Shown one piece after another: positions 41,398-53,569 of a DNA stretch of 64,000 nt. Numbering within the stretch: the first letter of the stretch is position 1; each line of letters opens with the position of its first letter. The notes under the pieces were generated by a model that saw only the letters and a list, made by a program, of their open reading frames with translations, did no database searches and had not been told where the DNA came from. The stretch lies in contig JAKUCV010000854.1 in the NCBI GenBank assembly GCA_028386065.3, positions 1-64,000 of the forward strand. Direction: 5' to 3'. The position numbers were made by a program, and so were the translations under genes. This DNA is from Turnera subulata. Its lineage: Eukaryota; Streptophyta; Magnoliopsida; Malpighiales; Passifloraceae.

Positions 41398-44300
41398 ATA
41401 ATGGGAGTGCTCATAAACACAATCATGAGAAACAAATTCTCATCAGAAACTGCAAACATCCATACAGGGAAGTAGAACCGTGCGACCAGCATACTGTGAG
41501 ACCTAAATGCTATACATCTATTAGGAATATGTAGTCTCTCATCTGGAATAAACCTGCAAGTAGATAAAAAAGTATGCAAGTACCCTAGATCATAAATCAC
41601 ATTAGAAATCTGCCGAAGATCTCTCTTTTTAAGATACATTGTATTCACAATTATAACCGTATGTCATAATTGGTGCACCGGTGAATACAAACTAATGTGA
41701 TTTCGGTCAATGATCTTCCTCTTCTCACGATCCCATTAACTCAACTTAACTTGCTTTTTTAGACATGTCCCGCCAGACCGAATCAGTGTCCATGGTCCTT
41801 TGGCAACACACTAAGATAGCAAACATCAAGCTGAATCTCAAGTACCTGATCGGAGTCCTGAGGGTACACGATAGAGCCACCACAAAGGCTCTGGGTCTCA
41901 CACAACAATAAGCGGAGATTGAACTTATGTACACCCGTTTGGTCGGCAAAACGCACAAATGGTATGAAACATGTGCTACAACATTTTCTCCTTTCCCGTG
42001 GAGCGTACGTCTTTCCCATGTAGAATGTTGTACAGATGATATTTAGACACCATATGTGTCCAAATCTGAGTTCCTCGATCTACACATGAACTTGAACTCA
42101 CATCTGACCCACTAAGTAGACTTGGTGAACGTATTCCACCATTAAAATGACCTTATGTCATCATATAAGCTCTCAAATTATCCGTCTGATAATTTTGCTT
42201 TAAATCTGTCTCATCTCCACTTATCACTAAGATAAGGAGGCGGTTACCCGTGTGAGAGGGCTAACCTCGTGTCTACTCGACATACTCTTAAACAAATAAA
42301 TGAAGAATGTACATAACATTCATCCATATGTATGTATGCAAATCAACTTATTTGATAGCATGAACATTAAACACAGGTTGTGAACTTTGGGAAAATAATA
42401 AGCATAAAGTGAAGTACTTAAGCCAACACAATTTTAATACCAAATGTGCTCAAAAAACACATCCCAAGGTAAAGGCTTGAACAGTGTATCTGATCACTTG
42501 TCTTTTATAGACAAATACTTCACATTCACAACCTTGCATACAACAATACCATCTGCAAAGATGTCTACTTATTTGGTGAAACTATTCATTCTTTGCAATG
42601 GAAATTGCAGCCTCACTATCATAGTCGACCAACACTAGATCAGTGTTCTATGCATTATCCATCTCACAAATCTAAGAATTTATTCAACCAAATAACTTTT
42701 TCACTACTGAAGTGAGAGCAACACATTTAGCCTCAATCACAGTCAAGAAAACACATGATCATTTCTTACTACTTTATGATATGGCACCATCATTTAGTAA
42801 GAACATATATGTCCAGATGTAGACTTTTCTACCATCTAGATCTTTTCCATGATCAAGTCTTGTGTATTCAACCAACAAGGACTTTTCCTTACTTGATGAC
42901 AAAGATGTAATCAGCAAACTTCCTTAGACATCCCATGATCGTTTTTAACTACTTGTAATGTGCTATGCCTAGGTCGGATTGACATCTGTCTGTTAAGCCA
43001 TTTTCTTAACCAATATCTAGTTTATCATACACCACAGCATACAACAAACTTCCGACTACGCTCTGTTATGGAACTTGACTTATTTACCACTCTCATCAAG
43101 AGTCTTAGGACACATGATTTCTCAAAGTATGGCATTTATTGATATGAGTTTAGATATGATTACTTTGATGCATATAGTATTATTCCAAAGCTTTATTAGT
43201 GTAATTCTCTTACGAAAAATACAATAATATCTTGAAACAATATCTTAAAATCTTAATTTCAAGTTTATATGCAATATTTATCCATATCATCTATCGCGAT
43301 TGAGATGACAACTAGGTTCTTTACCTTGTTGATTAAACTCCATATCATTTCTAGCTATAAGTATGTCATATACATACTATATGTAAATTACAAACTTACT
43401 TGGTAGATGTCTTGAGGATTAGAAGACCAATATAGACTTCAAAGTCTACAAACTATATGTTTGTGGTCCTCTTCAATGAAACACAATCTGTTTCATTCTA
43501 TCTTCATTGAGAAAGGCATTATTACATCCGTTTGACGTAATCCAAGATTTAAGTTTGAAATAATAGCTAGAAACATCCACACATAGGTAAAACTCACAGA
43601 AAACGGATTGATTCTTGTATTCTATCTCTTTCTGCAGTGTACCTTTTACCTATTAGTTGACTCTTAAATTTCTCAACTATGCCACCAGCCTTAAGCTTGC
43701 TTTTGAGAACACATTTGTTCCTAATGGCATTGTGTCCTTCAATGAGATCAACCAGTCCTTAAACCTTATTGACTCTCATTGACTCCATCTCTTCTTCAAG
43801 TGCCTTTGTCCATTTCTCTATAGAAGCATTTTGAGGCAGCCTCTTCTAGGCTCATCATGTAGGAATATCATAAAAGACCCACTATTTTTGATGTCAAATC
43901 ATCAACGACAATCTTTTATGAGAATCACACTAAATTATGATTCAGGTATGTTGTTCCCATTTGGATCAACATGGCTCCCACTCAGATTAAAATGTTAATC
44001 TCGCTCCCACTATGAACAAGATCTATCTCTATTGCTACCACTTGGAACAACAAGATTACTTTTATTTGGACTTGATGATGAGGAAGTTTATTGATGAAAA
44101 ACTAATTCATCTTCTCTTAAAATCCTCCCACTCGAATAAAGTAATCCTTGCACATCTTAATCCTCTTCCTCAAATAAAGATAGGCCTTAACCTACCTCAA
44201 CCTTTTTAAGAAACTCATTCACTAAGAATGTGACATCTTGTGGTTTATACCCAGTTACTCTCCCACTATTTTGTTGCCTTATAAATATATAACCTTTGAG

Positions 44301-45913
44301 GTTAGTAAGTATCTCATAAGACACTTGTCTTCCTCTGAAGTCACATCTTGCCAAGTAGAGAGGAATAATGTTTATAAGTAGTATAACTCCCAAGGTTACT
44401 AAAACACTTGGTGGGAAGCATTCTAGTCTACAACACATGTAGCGTAGTTGTAACTGACCATATAGGCATATTGTTAAGTATATAGGCAGCAACCAATTAA
44501 ATATTACCCATGTGGCAATAAGGTTTGCGCCCTCGTTTACTTAACCGTTACAGAAGCATTCCATCATGTCACTCTATAACACATTTTGTCATAGATTGTT
44601 AGGAATAGTCAACCAATCCACTATATCCTTTCATCACATGCCCAACTGATTGGATCGACAAAACAATCACAATTAACGTGAAGATCTTGTATCTTCATAT
44701 CTAGTTAATTTTCTATTAAGCTCATATAGCTTTAGAAACAACTTAATGCCTCAAAAATATAAAATTAAATAGATATAATTGGGTGTAATGAATAAAATGA
44801 TGAATTACATGCTTTTGCCCAGTCCAAACGTGAATGGACCCGCAGATGTCCAGGTGGACAAATAACAATGAAGAGTTGGCTTCAATCACTTTACCAGACG
44901 GTCAATAAGTAGCTAGATAACACTCACAAGCAGACAACTCTACTTGCATAATGCTAGGAAGCAAACATTATTTGCTAACCTTGGCATTCTCTATTGGTCC
45001 GTATGACCAATTCTAGCATTATTCGGTAATAAGACTAAAGCCATATAAAATTGAACCAGAATCAATTTTATAATTTGTCATGAAAGCATGTATGGTTACT
45101 AAAATGAAAACATGTCAGAAAAGACAACCATCATGTAAGATCACGTCTCATATGTTACACAAGACTAACTTATAGGCTATGAGTATTAAAGCAACACCTT
45201 ATTGTTGCCACTTACATGTCAAAACATTTAATCTCCATGTGAGACTTAAAATTGATGAGTTATCACATCTCCATATATTATAATGTGTGGCTATTGAGTC
45301 TATAATTCACTAAGAATTATATTCAGTTACATACAAAAATAAAACAGCCGCAAACACAAAGTTTGCTAGCTCATGCAAAGTAAAGTACCACATCGTACTA
45401 TCCAATTTCATCAATGGAAAATGACCCATTTGGTCATCATTGCAACACTTTTGTTACAACAGTACTTTGCATTGTATGGTTTGTCGTACTGATTTGTCTT
45501 CAACTTTCATGACTACATTGATGATCACAAGAGCACTTTTGCTCTACCAGCACATATTGGAATACTAAATTCCAGATTTCATAATTGTTGTCATTAAGCA
45601 TCAACCTTTTGTTGAGTTAGGCGACAATAACTTATGAAGCAGTAATTATATTTAAGAAAAATAAAATACACAAGGATCACATATAAGGTATAATGTTCAA
45701 CATACATACATGTATAATGCTAAGCTTCGATTGACTAGGTTAATAATCACATGCATAACCCGTAGTCGAAAGTTCACTATGTTCCCAGTCATCGTCCTAA
45801 AGTTGAATGCATAATGAAAATTAATTTAACCAATAACACAGCTAAGCATTAATCATGCTCTAGACAACATATTTGTCGAGCACAATTTTATAATCCCATG
45901 TGGACTATAAGTT
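41398..45913 (-). pseudogene. Decayed pol of the old Copia element
   Basis: No long frame survives, but short minus-strand pieces match Copia pol in order. About 42640-42540 resembles the RNase H segment (VDYDSEAAISIAKN); about 43560-43280 resembles RT (Q-T-D-V...A/P-F, then L...SLYW, then a decayed Y-x-D-D region); about 42860-42760 resembles the segment between them. Stops and shifts are frequent. Sequence to the right of about 44000 is too decayed to assign safely, but position implies integrase. Not functional. Confidence 0.55.
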
Positions 45914-45918
45914 GAACA

Positions 45919-47194
45919 TGATGACCTAAACATGAGCTTAATACGGATTATTAATGACTAATCATGATTAATGAATAATTATCTATTGATTTTGATGATT
46001 AACAAACCTGGTTAGATGTTTGCACAGGTTTGTGTTGAATAACATGCAGCTTGGTTTCTTACAAGAACCACACAAAAACCACGAGACTTGGTTTCTGGAA
46101 GAAACCACACTTTACTCTCAACATCTGAAGTGGTCCTGGTGCAAGTTGCTGGTGGCCCAGGTGGTCCTCACAGCGTTAATGCTCAACCCCCAACTACTCC
46201 AATGGGCAGAGAAAGTGGTCCATGACAGAGATAAAGACCTGCAACACTTATCTCTCACCTCCAAGCTCAATTATCAATTGTGGTCCACACTTATGGTCAC
46301 GGATTGCTAAAATTGGAATGTTTTCAAGTAATTGAGCTGCAAAGAGAGTGGATTATGGAGGAGTCAACTCAACACCAATTTTAGCAAGTAATGTTTTCAA
46401 GTAGTGAAATGAACCCAACACCAACTAGTGAATTATGGAGTAAACTCTGAAGATTGTTTTGTACCTCATAGTCATTGGATGATGAGCTGATGGGTACTTA
46501 GAGCCGTTGGATGAAGATCTTTCTACCTACTCTCAGTTGCTCAAGCTCTATATAAGGAAGAGGAATGCTTCTTGAAAAAGCATCCTAGCTAATTTGAAAA
46601 TTACTTTGAAGTCTGCAATTGTGGTTACACCTGAGTTATTTGTTGAGCTTACACTTGAGTTTATTCTTGTTCAACAAGTTGTTTCAAAAGGTAGTGTTTT
46701 AGGCAAGACTAGTGTGTAGTTTTGCTGGGATCTCAACTCTATGATTAGAATTGGGGAAATGTTAGAGTTTAGCTTGGAAAAACTTGTAAAGGTTTAAGCT
46801 GGGCCTGCAAAAGCTTGTTTCTTGTAAAGGTTAGAGTTTAGCCTGGGAAAAACTTGTAAAGGTTAGAGCTTAGCCTGCAAAAGCTTGGTTTCTGTAATAG
46901 ATTGAGGCTGATCCCGCAAAAGCCTAAGTTAGTGAGGATTTGAAATCCTAAAGGAGGGTCCTTTAGGTAGTGGAGTACCTGATGAGGGGGAACCACTCTA
47001 AAATCACTGTGTCATATTCTCTCTTCCCTCTGCTCTCTTATAATTCTGCTTGTGATCACTGTCTGTTCTGCGGGTGAGTGGTTTGTGAAGAAACCATTTG
47101 GTTTTTCAGAAACCAACCGCGATTAAGGGGTACCCTAATTCACCACCCCCACCCCTTCCCCCCCCCCCCCTTCTCAGGCCTATCTTGGCTAACA
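45919..47194 (+). mobile_element. Sirevirus-like 5' LTR
   Basis: It begins TGATGACCTAAACATG and ends TTGGCTAACA. A TATA box (TATATAA, 46549-46555) precedes a transcribed part with two copies of a unit of about 69 bp around AAACTTGTAAAGGTTAGAGC (about 46752-46905). Hairpins TGGTTTCT/AGAAACCA (46089-46107) and TTGGTTT/AAACCAA (about 47099-47117) are present. It ends in a C-rich run (47158-47170). Confidence 0.92.
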
Positions 47195-47195
47195 A

Positions 47196-47209
47196 TTGGT
47201 AGCGGAGCC
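47196..47209 (+). other. Sirevirus-like primer binding site
   Basis: TTGGTAGCGGAGCC directly after the LTR, a Met-tRNA-type site. Confidence 0.7.
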
Positions 47210-47225
47210 ACGTTCTCAGTACAAA

Positions 47226-48128
47226 GGAGAACATCCAGAGGCAAAGTTCATAGCTTATGAGGGAAATAACATCAACAAAGCACCCTACTTCGATGGTGCA
47301 AACTTTGATTACTAGAAGTTCAGGATGAAGATATTCCTTGAAGGCAAAGATCTAGAGGTGTGCAACATAGTCCAGCATCCTTATGCCAGACCACTGACAG
47401 ATATGCAGTTCTGGTCAGAAGAGGAGCTCAAAAAGGCTAAGCTTGATGCTCAAACCAAGAATTTCCTTCTTTGTTGAATAAGTGAGAGTGAGTTTCAAAG
47501 AGTCAGATCTTGTGAAACTGTCTATGAGATCTGGAGGCTTCTATGTGTCACTCATGAGGGCACAAACCCAGTGAAGGAGTCAAGGCTCAATCGTCTCATG
47601 AGGGATTATAAACTGTTTCAGATGGTTTCTGGTGAAACCATACAGGAGATGGATACTCGCTTCACAATTATGTGCAACAGCCTTGCAACTCTTGGGAAGG
47701 TTATCACATACAGAGAGAAGGTTGCAAAGGTACTTAGGTCTCTACCTAAGGAGTGGGAGCCCAAGGTTACTGCCATAGAAGAAGCTCTAAACTTGAACAC
47801 TCTCACCTATGATGAGCTAATTGGCAAGCTTATAGTGCATGGTTCCAAGCTTGAAACCAAGGAACCAAAGAAGAAGGACCTGGCCTTAAAATCCCAAGAA
47901 TCTGATGATGACAGTGATTCAGATGTTGCACTCCTTACAAAGAGATTTGTAAGATACTTCAAGAGGACGCAACTCAAGGGAAGAAGTCCTAAAGGTGTGA
48001 AGATTGAATAGCCTAAAAAAGACTCCCTGACATGCTTTGGTTGCAACCGCCCTGGTCACATCAAATCAGAGTGTCCTTACCAAAAGAAGAACATATATGA
48101 TTCTTCAAAAACCAAAGGGAAGAAGGTC
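47226..48128 (+). pseudogene. Sirevirus-like gag, N-terminal part with three stops
   Basis: The frame shows APYFDGANFDY, KFRMKIFLEGKDLEV, EIWRLLCVTHEGT, RLNRLMRDYKLFQM, EMDTRFTIMCNSL and LRSLPKEWEPKVTAIEEA, the Copia gag (UBN2-type) pattern. A TAG replaces the Trp expected after FDY (about 47313), a TGA lies near 47476, and a TAG at 48009 precedes the first CCHC knuckle (C-x2-C-x4-H-x4-C, 48033-48074). No in-frame ATG is visible at the start. Gag would form the particle. Confidence 0.85.
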
Positions 48129-50100
48129 TTGGTTTCTTGGGATGACTCGGATTCTTCAAGTGATTCTGAGACAGATAAGGATGCAAACTTGTGTCTCATG
48201 GCTCAAGAAGATTCTCAGGTAGATGACTCACCTGACTTTACTTTTGATGAATTACAAGATGCTTTTGCTGAATTGCATGAAAGATATAAGGAAGTTCTTA
48301 AAAAGAACAAAGCATATAAGAAACGCATTGATTTACTTGTATATGATGCTAATGCACATAGAAATGCGTATGAAAAGCTTGATACTGCTCATACTGAAGT
48401 TTGTAGGTCATATGAAACTCTGAAAGCTGAAAAAGTTGCTCATAGTGAACTAGAAAAGTTAAATGCTTCTAGTGTTGCTAATAGTGAGTTGTTGGTTATG
48501 GAAAATAGTAAGCTAAAAGAGGAAGTTAGAGATCTTAAACATTCTCTCGAGAAATTCACCAGTGGAACAGAAAACCTAAATATATTGTTAGGACAGCAAA
48601 GACACTCTGTGCAGAAAGAAGGAATAGGGGCTACACATGTGGTTTTTGAAAAACCAAACACTTTTGTGCATTTTGTCAAGGCAGGATTTGATGTGCCTGT
48701 TACTACTCATGTGCATGCTAACAAACATTATCAGACTGCTAAGAATGCCAAGATAGGATCCAAAAAGCAATATAGACACAGATCTCCCAACAAGGCATAC
48801 AAACCAAATGATTCCACTGTGGTTTTTAACAAACCAAACCAGTATGTGCCATTTGTTCAAACTTGGTCTGGAAAACCATATGCACCTAAGACAAACATGT
48901 ATCCACCTAGAAGAAACTATCATATGCATTCACATGGATTCAATGCATCTCATATTACATGCTATTGTTGTGGTAAAGCTGGTCATGGTATTAGAACTTG
49001 TTGGTTTAAGAAGAGAAATAGTAATGTGAAGTATGTGTGGGTTCCGAAAGGAACCAAGCCTAACCCTGAAGGACTCAAGTTAGTTTGGGTACCTAAAGCT
49101 TGGTCATATTTACAGGATACTAGGGATGAATGGATCTTGGACAGTGGGTGTTCAAGGCATATGACAGGAGACTTATCCATGTTTTCATCCCTAACTGAAA
49201 AGGACCGAGGTAATGTAACTTTTGGTGACAAGTCAAAAGGGAAAATCCTTAGTCTTGGTAATGTTGGTTCTAACCCTGTTATTGAGCATGTTTTATTGGT
49301 TGATAATCTGAAGTATAATCTGCTAACTATTAGCCAGTTATGTGACAAAGGATATAGGGTTGTTTTTTAGGCTTCTAGATGTTTGGTTTTAGACAATAAC
49401 CAAGTGGTTTTTATTGGCAACAGAAAAGGCAACATATTTTCTGTAAATCTATGCAATGTTTCTGACCCTGAGTTCAAGTGTTTAAGTGCAAGAACAGAGA
49501 CACCAACCCTTTGGCACAGAAGGCTTGGCCATGCAAATTTGGAACTCATCTCAAATTTGTCCAAAAAGGAGTTGGTAAGAGGTCTGCCTAAGCGCAGGTA
49601 TGAGAAAAAAACCACATGCAGAGCCTGTCAGCTTGGAAAACAGGTTAAAAGTTCCTTTAAACCTAAGCATACTATTTCTACAACTAGGCCCCTTGAACTG
49701 TTGCATATTGACTTGTTTGGACCTATGAGAACAGTAAGTTTAGGTGGTAAGAGTTATGTATTTGTGGTTGTGGATGATTATTCAAGGTATACATGGGTAT
49801 TATTTCTTGCACAAAAAGATCATGCATGCTATGAATTTGTTACTCTTGTTAGGCATCTACAAAATGAAAAAGGCTACAAGATTTCAAAAATTAGAAGTGA
49901 TCATGGTGGAGAATTTGATAATCTTGTATTTAAACACTTTTGTGAACAAAGTGACATTGAACACACCTTTTCTACTCCTAGAACACCTCAACAAAATGGG
50001 GTTGTTGAAAGGAAGAATCAAACTTTGCAAGAAATAACTAGAATTATGCTTAATGAGCATAAGTTACCTGCCTACTTCTGGGCAGAGGGTGTAAACACAG
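48129..50100 (+). pseudogene. Sirevirus-like gag C-terminus, protease and integrase
   Basis: The same frame continues with an acidic coiled-coil stretch (about 48230-48560), two related peptides (VVFEKPNTFVHFV and VVFNKPNQYVPFV), a second CCHC knuckle (48960-49001), and protease ILDSGCSRHMTGD (D-S-G at 49140). A stop at 49368 interrupts it. Then comes the pre-integrase motif LWHRRLGHANL and zinc Cys pair CRACQLGK, and the integrase core with D in LLHIDLFGP, D in IRSDHGGEF and E in NGVVERKN. At about 50100 a short deletion removes roughly a dozen codons after NTAC and shifts the frame. Confidence 0.88.
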
Positions 50101-50101
50101 C

Positions 50102-52228
50102 TTGTTTGAAAAGACCCCCTATGAGATTTGGTTTGATAAGAAACCAAGCATTGGTTATTTTAAAGTATCTGGGTCTAAGTGCTACATTCTTAATACTAAG
50201 GACAATCTTGATAAATTTGAGGCTAAATCTGATGATGGTATATTTCTTGGATACTCTCTAACTAGTAAAGCATATCGAGTCTATAACAAGAGAACCTTGG
50301 TTGTTGAAGAAACCATGCATGCTGTTTTTGATGAGATTGACCCATGTGATACATGTGATGATATAGTCACAGATACTGCACCTGAAGATCAACCACAAAT
50401 CATAAGCATTAATGGGACTGCTGAAAAAGAGGAAGAACCTCCTGAATTGGAGCCTCTTCCAATAACCATGCAAGAACCAACCGTGCGACCATGGTCACAA
50501 CCAAACATGGAACCAATGGTGGAACCACGTGGTTCTCGGCAAAAACCAAACGATGCAGAACAGGGATCTACATCTCATGGAAATGTGAGAGCACCCAGGA
50601 GACACTCAACAGAGGTTATACTTGGAGATTTGTCCAGAGGGGTGACTACCAGATCCTCACTACACAATGTCAACTCACATCTTGCATTCCTCACACAAGT
50701 GGAACCCAAAAGTGCAGAAGAGACTATTCTTGATGAAAATTGGATAATGGCGATGCAAGAAGAGTTAAATCTGTTCAAGAGGAGTGATGTTTGGGAACTT
50801 GTGCCTAGACCTGCTAAGCATCCAGTCATTGGAACCAAATGAGTTTTCAGAAACAAACTTGATGAGACTGGTGTTGTGGTAAGAAACAAAGCAAGGTTAG
50901 TTGCTCAAGGGTGTAATCAAGAGGAAGGTATTGATTATGATGAGACTTTTGCTCCTATTGCCAGATTAGAGTCCATTCATATGCTACTCGCATTTGCATT
51001 ATATAAATCCTTCAAGTTATATCAAATGGATGTTAAGAGTGCATTCTTAAATGGACATATCTTAGAAGAAGTTTATGTTGAGCAACCACCTGGTTTTGAA
51101 TGTCATGACCATCCTGAGCATGTTTATAAGTTTAAAAAGGCATTATATGGACTTAAACAAGCTCCTAGAGCATGGTATGATAGATTAAGCTCTTATCTTG
51201 TGTCTAAAGGCTTCTCTAGAGGCAAAGTTGATTCACCATTGTTTATTAGAAATAACAAAAGTGATGTTATCATTGTGTAAATCTATGATGATGATATTTT
51301 GTTTGGAGCTACTAATGATTTGCTTTGCAAGGAATTTGAGAAGCTTATGCATAGTGAATTCGAAATGAGCATGATGGGTGAGCTTAATTACTTTCTAAGA
51401 ATTCAAGTTAAGCAGCTTGATAGTGGTATTTTCATTAAACAAGCTAAGTACACTCAGGAGTTGTTAAAGCGCTTTGGTTTGAGTGAAACCAAGCCTAGTG
51501 CCACCCCTATGAGCACATCCACCAAACTTGACAAGGATGAACAAGGTAAGGATGTTGATATAAAAATGTATAAGGACATGGTAGGTAGTCTTCTTTACCT
51601 TACTGCTACAAGACCTGATATAATGTTTAGTGTATGTTTATGTGCAAGATTTCAATCATGTCCTAAAGAGTCTCACCATAAAGCAATTAAGCGCATATTC
51701 AAGTATCTTAAGGGAACATCCTCTCTTGGTTTATGGTATCCTAAAGTCAGCACTTTTGAGCTAACAAGTTATTCAGATGCAAATTTTGCAGGGTGCACAT
51801 TAGATCGAAAAAGCACAAGTAGGACATGCCAATTACTTGGACAGTCTCTTGTGTCTTGGTCAAGTAAGAAGTAAAATTCTATTGCAACCTCTTCCACTGA
51901 GGCTGAATATGTTGCAGCAGGAGCTTGTTGTGCACAAGTCCTATGGATGAAACAAACTTTAAGTGATTATGGACTAACATTTAATTGTGTGCCAATCTAC
52001 TGTGACAGCTCTAGTGCTATTAACTTGACCAAGAATCCTGTACAACACTCTCGGACCAAGCACATTGAAGTAAGGCATCATTTTATCTGAGACCATGTGT
52101 TGAAGAAGGATGTGGCAACTGAATTCGTGAAGACAGAAAATTAGCTTGCTGATATCTTTACAAAGCCACTCAAAGAGGATCAATTCACCAAGATCAGACT
52201 TGAACTTGGAATGTGTAACTTACCTTGA
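50102..52228 (+). pseudogene. Sirevirus-like integrase end, reverse transcriptase and RNase H
   Basis: The frame resumes at TPYEIWFDKKPSIGYFKV. RT shows RLVAQGCNQEEGIDYDETFAP, split by nothing but a TGA at 50840 upstream (Trp in relatives), then YQMDVKSAFLNG, KALYGLKQAPRAWYD, and a catalytic box reading YDDD where relatives have YVDD. RNase H shows SYSDANFAGC and STEAEYVAAG, followed by YCDSSSAINLTKNPVQHSRTK (split: YCDSSSAINL, TKNPVQHSRTK). Further stops at 51278, 51872, 52088 and 52142 each fit a single C-to-T change of a Gln or Arg codon. The frame ends at 52226-52228. Confidence 0.87.
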
Positions 52229-52948
52229 CTCTTTTGCTTACTTGGTTTTATGCTTGGTTTCATACTTGGTTTTATACTTGGTCTTTCAACAGACCATGCA
52301 TCCTCTTATTATGTGCATACATGACCATATTAGTTTTATTGCATTCATTACACCTCATACACACACGTTCACATTGCATTCTGGCATATGAGGAAATGTC
52401 TTGAGGCATTATGATCATCAGTTAAGGCAAATGGAAGAATGAATAATCTTGGTCTTTGGAGAAACCAAATATTCTGCAGTCATTATCCAATGGACAAAAA
52501 CATCTCTTCAGGCAGGAATTCTAAATCAGATTATCCAACAGACAAAAGGTATCTTGGCAAGTTGGGGTAGCAAATCTGAGTACTTTGGGAAAGTCAAAAT
52601 TAAGATATCTGGTGGGGTTAATCACAGGATCTTTGCTGGTATAAGTTGAAGGTCAAAGTGGTCCAAATAATTCAAAAAGTTGGGGACCACAGTGGGTCAT
52701 ACCCGACAAAAGCAGAAAAGGGAGGGGAAGAAGTAAATGCATTTGACCGTTACTTCCACCCGTGATCTGTTCCGATTCCTTTGCCACTCTCTCTCTAATA
52801 ATCCATTCCCTTAACTGGTCATATCCACTTCTTTTTAAACCCCACACACACTCCTTCCTCAACATAAATTCTCATTCACTCACAACTCTATCCCTAAACC
52901 CTTCTCTCTTCTAAGCCAGAGTTGCTTTCAAACCCAAACACTCACAAG
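52229..52948 (+). other. Spacer between pol and the env-like region
   Basis: It begins with direct repeats of CTTGGTTTTATA/CTTGGTTTCATA (about 52238-52290). The last 130 bp are pyrimidine-rich and CA-rich with TTTTTAAACCCCACAC (about 52832), resembling a 5' leader. This could host a splice acceptor or an internal promoter for the env-like frame, but nothing decisive is visible. Confidence 0.4.
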
Positions 52949-53569
52949 ATGAGGAAGAGAAACACCAAAACAGCCAAGTCTAAGAAGCATGTTTCTAAAC
53001 AAACCTCTTCTACCTCAAACACTACCAAACCTAAGCCACAAAATCGAGAAGAGATTGAGGCTGCCAAGCTTGCATACCTCAAGAAGGTGCAAGAACAAAA
53101 GGAGATGGAGGAGCACACTACCACTCCATGTGCTGCTACAGAAGCTGATGAATCAGAGAAGTTCAAAGAGGCTTGGGAAAAGCAGGAAAGCCAGAAGGGG
53201 TCTGAAAAAGTTTGGCTTGATCGAGAGCCTTGGCCAACCATAGAGAAAAGCACTGTTCCTGAAGGGTCTTCTACACCCTCATGGCTCAAAACACCTCTCA
53301 CTGGTAATACACCTCAAACTGACCTCTTATGTCCAGATCCTATCAGTTATCGTGTTCCTACACCTGAAGACAGTGAGAAAACCATCCCACGCACCACTAT
53401 TGATAAACCTAGTGCTAGCACAACCACCATACTTACAGAAGACCCTTCTGTGCTTACCCCCAGTATGGTCACATCAATGATTGATAACTTTGTTAAGCAT
53501 ATAGTAATTCCACCTGGTCATGATCCCAAAATATTTCGTAAAAAGAAAAGAGAGGAATTTGGGATATGA
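52949..53569 (+). CDS. Env-like region of the Sirevirus-like element, first frame
   Basis: The ATG at 52949 opens 206 codons, starting with a basic stretch (MRKRNTKTAKSKKHVSK), then a charged coiled-coil segment (NREEIEAAKLAYLKKVQEQK) and a Ser/Thr/Pro-rich part. It ends at TGA 53567-53569, overlapping the ATG of the next frame (53566) as ATGA. In related elements this is one frame, so a one-base indel is the likely cause. Extra frames here are called env-like because of position; function is unproven. Confidence 0.7.
   Translation: MRKRNTKTAKSKKHVSKQTSSTSNTTKPKPQNREEIEAAKLAYLKKVQEQKEMEEHTTTPCAATEADESEKFKEAWEKQESQKGSEKVWLDREPWPTIEKSTVPEGSSTPSWLKTPLTGNTPQTDLLCPDPISYRVPTPEDSEKTIPRTTIDKPSASTTTILTEDPSVLTPSMVTSMIDNFVKHIVIPPGHDPKIFRKKKREEFGI

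Noticed and set aside
41238..41648. 136-codon minus-strand frame
   Set aside because: It covers the old Copia LTR and purine tract and continues into decayed pol; it is not a gene of its own.
47807..50889. Several minus-strand frames rich in Ser/Leu/Phe
   Set aside because: They are antisense shadows of the Sirevirus-like gag and pol.
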